Source: CAYZTD01 sp964473335 (GTDB lineage Archaea > Thermoplasmatota > E2 > DHVEG-1). Taken from it: a DNA stretch of 5,169 nt. Positions 1-5,077 of the stretch are shown here, in pieces (positions within the stretch are counted from its first letter, which is position 1; every line of letters begins with the position of its first letter). The stretch lies in contig CAYYOO010000097.1 in assembly GCA_964473335.1 (NCBI GenBank), positions 1-5,169 on the forward strand, given 5' to 3'. The translations under genes and the position numbers were made by a program. The notes beneath the pieces are model-generated. The model did no database searches and was not told the origin of the DNA. It saw nothing but the letters and a program-made list of their open reading frames with translations.

Positions 1-18
1 GATGTAATATATATTTAG

Positions 19-1473
19 ATGAAAATATTATCTAAATATATTTATATTTTAATTACACTGATTATTTTGATATCAGCTTTTTATGTACTCTTCTCATACG
101 GTGAGACTAACAAAGAAAAGAACAATAATTTAATAGATGAAGAAAAACCAATGATAAACAATATAACAGGCAATACCACAGGAACTCTTGGAAAAATTAC
201 ATCTATTTATGCAGATTTTTCTGATAACAAAAATGTCTCAGAAGCAAAAATTTTTTACAAAAAAGAAGATGCAAATGAATGGTCTGAAGCATCAATTATA
301 AATGGTAGCTATGATCTAGAAATTCCAAAAAGTAGTCTAAAGGACTGGTATTACTATATTACAGTAAACGACAAAGCACAAAATGGTCCAGTTGGAAAAC
401 CTTCATCTGATGGAAGTAGTTATTACACAATTTCAGTAAAAGAAAGTGCTAAAGATTTTGTCCATAATGTATTTATCGAGGAAGGAACTGCTTCATGGTG
501 CAGCAATTGTCCAGAGATTGCAGATATTTTATCTGAAATTTATGAATCTCAAGAATATAATTTTTATTATATCAGCCTTGTCGAAGATAAAAATAAGGCT
601 GCAAAAAATAGATTGAAAAATGATTACAACATCTATGGTTATCCAACAGTTTATATTGATGGCGGATACGAAATAGTTGTTGGAAGCAGTAAAGATAAAT
701 CTTTTTTTGAAAATGCAATTGATAAAGCTTCAAAAAGAGATGTAGCTCATATTGAATTAAACATAACATCTGAATATAAAGAAGATGAAAATGAAGTTGA
801 TATTGAGATATCTATTCTAAATTTTGAAGAAAAAGATTATACTGGTGATTTTAAAATATACTTAACACAAAGAATTTCTTCATGGCAGGATTATAATGGA
901 GAGGGATATCATTTTGGTTTTGACAAATACATACTAAACCAAGAAATAGAAGTGCCGTCTGAAGAAGAAGTAATAATTTCAAAGACGTTTGATGCAAGCA
1001 ACTATGATATTGATAATTTAATGCTTATAGGTGTAATTTTTAACTCAGAGAAAATAGAGAAATATTCAAATCCAACTGATAAAGAAAATTCCTTTAACGC
1101 ACAATACGCAGATGTTTGTGAAGCAAGTTTTATTGTTGAAAGTCCAAATCTTCCACCTGAGTTAGGAATAACAAATGTTAAAAATGGAAGATTTCACTTA
1201 TTTGGAAAAACACTTTTTGCAACAAGAAATCTTAATACATTTTTAATTGGTAGAACAAAGATAAAAGTTCAGGCAGATGATGATTCAAGTGTTAATTATG
1301 TAAAGCTGTATGTTGATGATGAGCTTATTAAAAACATGTCATCAGCGCCTTATGAATTTACACTAAAGGGGCCAAGATTTTTTAAACATGATCTAAAGGC
1401 AGTAGCAGTAGATGATGAAGGTAAAAAAACCATTGTTGAACTTAACGATGTGAGAATGTTTATCCTATTTTAA
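19..1473 (+). CDS. Membrane-anchored extracytoplasmic Ig-thioredoxin-Ig protein
   Basis: The 484-residue product probably performs thiol-disulfide exchange outside the cell membrane; its substrate is unknown. Residues 5-25 form a hydrophobic signal or anchor helix after a short basic N-terminus. Residues about 44-140 look like a beta-rich Ig/Fn3-type domain. Residues about 146-240 are a thioredoxin fold with active site W160-C161-S-N-C164 and cis-proline P209 in GYPTVYIDG. A beta-rich stretch follows (about 241-370, lone C367), then a C-terminal Ig-like domain (about 377-484, with VKLYVDDELI and PYEF) of a type I associate with Thermoplasmata surface proteins. The Trx-plus-beta layout recalls Omp28-like proteins. 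The start is fixed by an in-frame TAG directly before the ATG. No Shine-Dalgarno is visible, so the transcript may be leaderless. It converges on the redox operon with a 28-base gap. The fold is secure; the physiological role is not. Confidence 0.85.
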   Translation: MKILSKYIYILITLIILISAFYVLFSYGETNKEKNNNLIDEEKPMINNITGNTTGTLGKITSIYADFSDNKNVSEAKIFYKKEDANEWSEASIINGSYDLEIPKSSLKDWYYYITVNDKAQNGPVGKPSSDGSSYYTISVKESAKDFVHNVFIEEGTASWCSNCPEIADILSEIYESQEYNFYYISLVEDKNKAAKNRLKNDYNIYGYPTVYIDGGYEIVVGSSKDKSFFENAIDKASKRDVAHIELNITSEYKEDENEVDIEISILNFEEKDYTGDFKIYLTQRISSWQDYNGEGYHFGFDKYILNQEIEVPSEEEVIISKTFDASNYDIDNLMLIGVIFNSEKIEKYSNPTDKENSFNAQYADVCEASFIVESPNLPPELGITNVKNGRFHLFGKTLFATRNLNTFLIGRTKIKVQADDDSSVNYVKLYVDDELIKNMSSAPYEFTLKGPRFFKHDLKAVAVDDEGKKTIVELNDVRMFILF

Positions 1474-1477
1474 TATT

Positions 1478-1484
1478 AAAAAAA
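1478..1484 (-). terminator. Oligo-T terminator of the redox operon
   Basis: On the minus strand a run of seven T lies 17 bases after the stop codon of the last operon gene, inside the 28-base gap between the convergent genes. Archaeal termination usually needs only an oligo-T tract without a hairpin, and none is obvious here. The + strand gene has only a four-T tract at its own end, so its terminator is less clear. Confidence 0.5.
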
Positions 1485-1501
1485 TTGCATATGATCTAAG
1501 A

Positions 1502-2167
1502 TTATGATTCGTAACCAGCAGTGTTTTCATTCCAAAGGATAAATGCATCATCTAAAACTTCTTCTAATAATTCTAATCGCTTTTCATCAGATTCCAGCCC
1601 CAGTGTTGCATATAAAGTAGTAAATTTAGGTTTAATAATTCCCTTATCATATCCAAGTGTTACAATAACAAACATAGGCAGTCCATTAACATCTTGAATG
1701 TCATAGGTTTCAAATGGATCAGTTCTTTCAGATGTAGCCTTCTCACTATCAATATTTGTATAGAAATAAGAAATATTCTCTGATTCATATCTGATTTGAG
1801 TCAAATATACACCACCTTTATCAAAATCAACAGAGAGCAAATCTTTCATAACTGGATACATAATGTCACAGCCAGGACAAGCATCCTCACTAAAGTGAAG
1901 AACAACAATCCCCGAACTTAAATTATCCAGCACATAATCTGGATGCGCAGTATCATCAACGGTTTCAAATGTAAATTCAACTATTGTTTTTGGATCTAGT
2001 TTTAAACAACTCAAACAGAGAACTTCTACAATATGACCTTGTACCTCTTCATAAACATCAGTTCCAATAATCATGCCTGAAAAACATCCAGTAATTATTA
2101 TCAAAATGGTTATTTGAGCAATGAATTTTTTTTGATTAAGTGGACCTTTTTTTGATTTGACTATCAT
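1502..2167 (-). CDS. Membrane-anchored thioredoxin-fold protein with two CxxC motifs
   Basis: The 221-residue product is probably an extracytoplasmic thiol-disulfide protein. A basic N-terminus (K4, K6, K7, K13, K14) precedes a hydrophobic helix at about 15-36, which predicts N-in/C-out topology. A first cysteine pair, C51-L-S-C54, lies soon after the membrane helix. The thioredoxin-like domain (about 62-221) has the strand GIVVLHF, the active site C97-P-G-C100 and a cis-proline at P164 in NGLPMFVIV. C28 lies inside the hydrophobic helix. It is the last gene of the operon. Its ATG is 3 bases after the stop of the Fe-S membrane protein gene, and its ribosome-binding site overlaps that gene's final codons. 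The close coupling suggests it exchanges electrons with the Fe-S protein (inference). It could alternatively be a thiol reductase for surface proteins. The exact subfamily is not recognised. Confidence 0.85.
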   Translation of the reverse strand: MIVKSKKGPLNQKKFIAQITILIIITGCFSGMIIGTDVYEEVQGHIVEVLCLSCLKLDPKTIVEFTFETVDDTAHPDYVLDNLSSGIVVLHFSEDACPGCDIMYPVMKDLLSVDFDKGGVYLTQIRYESENISYFYTNIDSEKATSERTDPFETYDIQDVNGLPMFVIVTLGYDKGIIKPKFTTLYATLGLESDEKRLELLEEVLDDAFILWNENTAGYES

Positions 2168-2170
2168 AAT

Positions 2171-2998
2171 TTACCTTCTAACGAATTTTATAAGGTTCTT
2201 TGGGCACGCTTCAACACATTTTCCACAGAGAATACATTCAGGATCTCGATTTAGTTTAGTAACATCAATACCCATTGGACACACATTTGAGCAGGCATTA
2301 CAATGCAAACATTCTTTTTCAAATGTTTTCTCGTCAACCCTGGCAACATGCAACATGCTAATCTTGTTGAACGGTGCAAATAATGCTCCAAGTGGACAAA
2401 AATATCTGCAAAAGCCTCTTTCTACGGTAAGAATCAGTATCATAAATAGAATAAATATGATAAGTGCAGGTAAGAAAAATACAGGGTTAGGAACAAATTC
2501 CGTTGGATAAATTAACAATGTTGGAATTGTACCTGTAAGAAAACCGACAGGACATATTTCTGTGAACATAAAACCTATAATAGCTGTTGTAAAAAATACC
2601 AAACCAATTAAAACAAAATATTTAATGTACCGAATTCTTTTTTCTATACTAAGATTACCAATCTTTTTGATTAATGGAAATTTTTTTAATCTTCTTGCAA
2701 CAGGTGAAGTCGCTCTCTGAAGTAGTCCAATAGGACATGCCCATCCGCAAATAGCTCTACCGCTAATAACACCAAAAAAACCAAGAATAAGAAGAGGAAA
2801 AAGTAAAAGTTTCCATTTAAAACTATTTTGGAAAACACCTACTTCTAGTGCCCTAAGCGGACAAGCAGAAGTTGCTGCAGGACATGAATTACAATAAAAA
2901 AAAGGATAACAAAAGCCTGTCTTTAACCCAACTGATCCTAAGTTAGCAGAAATAAAAATTGAAATTTGGGCGATTAAACGCTTTATTTGAAACTTCAT
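2171..2998 (-). CDS. NapH/MauN-like polyferredoxin membrane protein (4Fe-4S)
   Basis: The 275-residue integral membrane electron carrier belongs to the NapH/MauN/NosR-C type of [4Fe-4S] membrane proteins, which pass electrons between cytoplasm and membrane partners. Four likely membrane helices lie at about 8-27, 62-80, 127-147 and 172-192. The very basic loop between helices 2 and 3 puts both termini in the cytoplasm. The family-typical CxxxCP motifs are C84-C88 (ICGWACPIG) and C197-C201 (FCRYFCPLG). The C-terminus carries two ferredoxin clusters: C230/C233/C236 with C240-P, and C255/C258/C261 with C265-P. An added group, C30, C36, C39 and C46-P, lies between helices 1 and 2, and C149 between helices 3 and 4; both are predicted extracytoplasmic. 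The ATG overlaps the preceding stop as ATGA and has no Shine-Dalgarno, so it is probably translated by coupling. The family call is strong; the electron donor and acceptor are inferred. Confidence 0.9.
   Translation of the reverse strand: MKFQIKRLIAQISIFISANLGSVGLKTGFCYPFFYCNSCPAATSACPLRALEVGVFQNSFKWKLLLFPLLILGFFGVISGRAICGWACPIGLLQRATSPVARRLKKFPLIKKIGNLSIEKRIRYIKYFVLIGLVFFTTAIIGFMFTEICPVGFLTGTIPTLLIYPTEFVPNPVFFLPALIIFILFMILILTVERGFCRYFCPLGALFAPFNKISMLHVARVDEKTFEKECLHCNACSNVCPMGIDVTKLNRDPECILCGKCVEACPKNLIKFVRR
2174..2179 (-). promoter_or_regulatory. Ribosome-binding site AGAAGG inside the upstream gene's end
   Basis: AGAAGG encodes the last two arginines of the Fe-S membrane protein and lies 6 bases before the ATG of the CPGC thioredoxin-fold gene. 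It supports the start at 2167 and translational coupling of the two genes. Confidence 0.55.
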
Positions 2999-3537
2999 TT
3001 TAATCGTTTTCTGTTTATAAGTAATATTATAGTGAAGACTATAAATATTGTTGCTACTTCAAAACCAGGAGTATCTGATCCATTATTATTTGTATCTTGA
3101 TTTTGACCATTGTTTGTTTGATTAGATGTATCTAAATCAAGTTCAATTAATTCATTATTATCTGGAAATGTTACCCATCCATCTTGTTTGAGATATTTAA
3201 GCTGATATTTTATTTCAATTGCATTTTCATGCCTTAATTTGATAGTAGCAGTGTAATTATTATTAGAAGATTCAGTCATGGTTTCATTGAATTTATCAGT
3301 GTAACAAATGTATCCAAAATCAGGTTCATTACCACATTCTTCAACTATCAAAAATACCTTTTCTTTATCAGCAACATCTAAAATTTTAGCGTTAAAAGTT
3401 ATTGTTTCTAGCGGTTTTGGTTTTTCTGGATCAAGTTCAACATTAACTTCTGCACTAGCTGAAAAAACTAGCATTGTAAAAATCATTCCAAAGATTAACA
3501 GAAAAACAAATTTTCGAATATTAGTGTTGTAATACAT
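2995..3537 (-). CDS. Secreted PGF-CTERM surface protein, Ig-like
   Basis: The 180-residue protein is exported and probably anchored at the cell surface. A signal peptide (hydrophobic 10-24) ends at a likely cleavage site after ASA at 27-29. The mature part (about 30-130) is beta-rich and Ig-like, with two cysteines, C68 and C78, that could form a disulfide. A low-complexity N/Q/D/T linker follows (about 136-156). The tail has P157-G-F-E160, a hydrophobic stretch (161-174) and a basic end (RKRLK): the tripartite layout of PGF-CTERM tails, which archaeosortase ArtA processes and joins to lipid. N84-E-T, N94-Y-T, N139-Q-T and N152-G-S are possible glycosylation sites. It sits between the TlpA-like and Fe-S genes (4-base gap, 4-base overlap), so it may be a partner or substrate of the redox system. 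No precise function is recognised. Confidence 0.8.
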   Translation of the reverse strand: MYYNTNIRKFVFLLIFGMIFTMLVFSASAEVNVELDPEKPKPLETITFNAKILDVADKEKVFLIVEECGNEPDFGYICYTDKFNETMTESSNNNYTATIKLRHENAIEIKYQLKYLKQDGWVTFPDNNELIELDLDTSNQTNNGQNQDTNNNGSDTPGFEVATIFIVFTIILLINRKRLK

Positions 3538-3541
3538 TTTG

Positions 3542-4165
3542 CTACTCCTCTTTTATATATTCTCCAAAGGCTTCAATAACATCTTTAGCATTTTCATAAC
3601 CAGCAGCGGCATCAACGTCTATTGAGAGAATAACAACTTCATCACCTAGCTCTTTTTTAACTTTTTGTAGTTCTGGCATTTGTTGTTTACAAGGGGGGCA
3701 ACGAACAGCCATTAAATCTAGAACCACAGGGATTCCTTTATAATCAGATAGAGTAAATTTATTTCCATATAAGGTTTCAAGGGTAAAATCAGGTGCTTTT
3801 GTTCTCGTATTAGAAGAATTTTGCGCATTTTCAATGTGTTCTAACAGATTTTCTTTGGTATGCACACCAGCGGATTTATGTACAATATTGCCATCTAAAT
3901 CAACAATTACTAATGTAGGAATATATCCTGTTTGATACTCACTATGACCTCCTACATATTCTGAAGGAGTATCCAATGCAAATAACCATTTTCCACTATC
4001 CTCCTGAATATTGTTTTCTTCATTTGGTTCGTAAGATAAAACAAGCCATACTGATGCAATAAAAAATAGTGCTAGTATAAAAAAAATCATTAATTCAATC
4101 TTATGTTTTTTTAGAGATTTTTTGAAAGAATTCCTTGTTTTTATCTCTGCTCTTTTTCTTGTCAT
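3542..4165 (-). CDS. Membrane-anchored TlpA-like thioredoxin, apparently circularly permuted
   Basis: The 207-residue product is predicted to be an extracytoplasmic thiol-disulfide oxidoreductase. A strongly basic cytoplasmic tail (1-23) precedes one membrane helix (about 24-44), then a linker. Residues about 57-115 match the second half of a TlpA/redoxin domain: strand WLFALDT, a helix, cis-proline P83 in YIPTLVIVD, DGNIV and the last helix (about 103-114). After a short linker (about 116-122), residues about 123-207 match the first half: APDFTL, LSDYKG, strand VVLDLM, active site C156-P-P-C159, helix, strand VVILSIDVD, then a helix ending at the stop. Read in swapped order, the halves make one complete TlpA domain. 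The start has a modest ribosome-binding site (AGGT, 7 bases before the ATG). The gene lies 55 bases after thioredoxin, across a T-rich gap that could reduce read-through, and 4 bases before the PGF-CTERM gene. The reading frame is intact. The alternative is a truncated or rearranged gene. Confidence 0.88.
   Translation of the reverse strand: MTRKRAEIKTRNSFKKSLKKHKIELMIFFILALFFIASVWLVLSYEPNEENNIQEDSGKWLFALDTPSEYVGGHSEYQTGYIPTLVIVDLDGNIVHKSAGVHTKENLLEHIENAQNSSNTRTKAPDFTLETLYGNKFTLSDYKGIPVVLDLMAVRCPPCKQQMPELQKVKKELGDEVVILSIDVDAAAGYENAKDVIEAFGEYIKEE
3545..3550 (-). promoter_or_regulatory. Ribosome-binding site GAGGAG formed by the last codons of the TlpA-like gene
   Basis: GAGGAG encodes the final two glutamates of the TlpA-like protein, directly before its TAG stop, and ends 7 bases before the ATG of the PGF-CTERM gene. 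It supports the start at 3537. It also ties the C-terminal end of the TlpA-like gene to expression of the next gene. Confidence 0.6.
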
Positions 4166-4220
4166 AGTATATACCTAGCATTAGAAATAGAAAAATAAAG
4201 ATAAGAATTTAACCCTTAAT

Positions 4221-4553
4221 TTATTGATAGTTTTCTATTTTTGGTTTTAATATTTCCTTTGGCATAGCTCCAACAAGTACATCAGCAAGCTCTCCACTTT
4301 TAAAAACCAATAATGAAGGTATACTCATTATATTATATTTTGAAGCGGTATTCTGGTTTTCATCAACATTTAGTTTCCCAAAAACAATTTCGCCTTTCTT
4401 TTCTTTTGCAAGTTCATCTATTATAGGATGAATCATACGGCATGGACCGCACCATGGAGCCCAGCAGTCTACTACTACCATATCATATTTTTTTACAACT
4501 TCATCAAAATCTGCATCTGTTACTTTTATTGGTGTATCTGGCATATTTTCCAT
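4221..4553 (-). CDS. trxA: Thioredoxin
   Basis: From this start the product is a 110-residue cytoplasmic thioredoxin, the usual family length. It has the classical active site W34-C35-G-P-C38, a preceding DCWAP with extra C30, the strand VVVD, and cis-proline P79 in SIPSLLVFKSG. It would be kept reduced by a thioredoxin reductase (not in this window) and reduce cytoplasmic disulfides, possibly also feeding the membrane redox proteins next to it. This ATG is chosen because AAAGGAG lies 8 bases upstream and the domain begins right after it. An in-frame ATG at 4629-4631 would add 26 lysine-rich residues. A TATA-like ATTAAATA (4656-4663) sits about 29 bases before that ATG, so a leaderless 136-residue form is possible. 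There is no hydrophobic signal in either form. It is divergent from the winged-HTH gene and 55 bases ahead of the four-gene redox operon, with which it may be cotranscribed. Confidence 0.9.
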   Translation of the reverse strand: MENMPDTPIKVTDADFDEVVKKYDMVVVDCWAPWCGPCRMIHPIIDELAKEKKGEIVFGKLNVDENQNTASKYNIMSIPSLLVFKSGELADVLVGAMPKEILKPKIENYQ

Positions 4554-4561
4554 ATTTTTTT

Positions 4562-4568
4562 CTCCTTT
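4562..4568 (-). promoter_or_regulatory. Ribosome-binding site AAAGGAG deciding the thioredoxin start
   Basis: AAAGGAG lies 8 bases before the ATG at 4551-4553, which is good spacing, and supports the 110-residue thioredoxin. The upstream in-frame ATG at 4629-4631 has only AGGTGA (4651-4656), 19 bases away, which is too far for normal initiation. Confidence 0.55.
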
Positions 4569-4665
4569 CATGTATTTATTAATGTATTTTTCCATTTTCT
4601 TTTTCTTTATTTTTTCTAGTTCATTATTCATTTTTTGTATTAATAGTTGTTCACCTATTTAATGT

Positions 4666-4686
4666 TTGTGCATGCTTTTAGCACAA
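4666..4686. promoter_or_regulatory. Inverted repeat, candidate operator between divergent genes
   Basis: TTGTGC (4666-4671) and GCACAA (4681-4686) form perfect 6-base inverted arms around a 9-base spacer, a two-fold layout suited to a dimeric winged-HTH protein. The repeat lies beside the shared TATA box. For leftward transcription it covers the expected start-site region; for rightward transcription it covers the area just upstream of the TATA box where the B-recognition element would be. Operator function is inferred. Confidence 0.4.
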
Positions 4687-4689
4687 CCG

Positions 4690-4699
4690 TTATATATAA
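4690..4699. promoter_or_regulatory. Palindromic TATA box shared by divergent promoters
   Basis: TTATATATAA is a 10-base perfect palindrome in the only gap between the divergent thioredoxin and regulator genes. Its centre is about 29 bases before the regulator ATG at 4724, the usual archaeal TATA distance for a leaderless transcript. Leftward, it would start RNA near 4668, giving a leader of over 100 bases to the thioredoxin ATG at 4553. The rightward use is the better supported. Confidence 0.5.
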
Positions 4700-4723
4700 G
4701 ATAAAATATTGTATAGCAAGAAA

Positions 4724-5074
4724 ATGAAATATATAAACCCGGAAAAAAACATATGTTGCAATGATGTAATACAATGTGTGTTTGATTTAAACGAGCTTGA
4801 TATAAAATCATATAAAAAACTAAAGGAAACAGAGGGCGTTCAGGCAACAGATCTTGCAGATATGTTAAAAAAAGAAAGAAGCACTATTTATAGATCACTT
4901 CAAAGACTTGTATGCAGTGGACTTTGTATAAAAAAAACAAAAACTCTCAAAAAAGGAGGATATTACCATATATATTCTCCCATTACAAACAAAGAAGCTA
5001 AGGAAAAGATTAACAGATGTATCGATGATTGGTACAAAAAAATGAAAGAAACAATAAAAGAGTTACATGATTAA
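4724..5074 (+). CDS. Cysteine-rich winged-HTH transcriptional regulator (TrmB/MarR-like)
   Basis: The 116-residue DNA-binding protein probably controls the divergent redox genes and itself. The winged helix-turn-helix spans about 22-86: ATDLADML (41-48), the recognition-helix region ERSTIYRSLQRLV (51-63), and a wing ending in GGYYHIYSPI (78-87). The C-terminus (about 88-116) is a charged amphipathic helix suited to dimerisation. Six cysteines (C11, C12, C18, C64, C68, C99) are many for its size, and C64/C68 lie just after the recognition helix. This suggests thiol redox or metal sensing (inference). The ATG at 4724 is chosen because the TATA box lies about 29 bases upstream and the transcript would be leaderless. 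A TTG at 4709 would add only five residues. The gene ends 3 bases before a convergent partial gene. The HTH is clear, but the exact family among archaeal TrmB/MarR/ArsR-like proteins is uncertain. Confidence 0.85.
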   Translation: MKYINPEKNICCNDVIQCVFDLNELDIKSYKKLKETEGVQATDLADMLKKERSTIYRSLQRLVCSGLCIKKTKTLKKGGYYHIYSPITNKEAKEKINRCIDDWYKKMKETIKELHD

Positions 5075-5077
5075 AAA

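Noticed and set aside
572..769. Open frame on the minus strand inside the large Ig-Trx-Ig gene
   Set aside because: It lies antisense to the thioredoxin domain of a well-supported gene and shows no recognisable domain; it is a by-product of the A+T-rich coding sequence.
2084..2095. Lipoprotein signal (I-T-G-C28) in the CPGC thioredoxin-fold protein
   Set aside because: The hydrophobic stretch continues past C28 to about residue 36, which fits a membrane anchor better than a cleaved lipobox; it remains a minor possibility.
2157..2510. Open frame on the + strand antisense to the Fe-S membrane protein
   Set aside because: It mirrors the ferredoxin-cluster coding region, whose cysteine motifs prove the minus-strand frame; no own start signals or family features.
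3308..3532. Open frame on the + strand antisense to the PGF-CTERM gene
   Set aside because: The minus frame has signal peptide, linker and sorting tail, while this one has no supporting feature.
3542..4165. Frameshift or pseudogene explanation for the swapped TlpA domain
   Set aside because: Both halves are full length with intact catalytic and cis-proline residues in one uninterrupted frame, and the end codons form the next gene's ribosome-binding site. An assembly join cannot be fully excluded from sequence alone.
4428..4619. Open frame on the + strand antisense to the thioredoxin gene
   Set aside because: Its phenylalanine/tyrosine-rich product is the complement of the lysine-rich thioredoxin N-terminal region and is not protein-like.
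4709..4723. TTG start extending the regulator by five residues
   Set aside because: It lies only about 15 bases from the TATA box centre, too close for an archaeal start site; the ATG at 4724 fits better.
4659..4847. Open frame on the minus strand across the promoter region and the regulator's N-terminus
   Set aside because: It overlaps the shared TATA box and the regulator, and shows no domain or ribosome-binding site.
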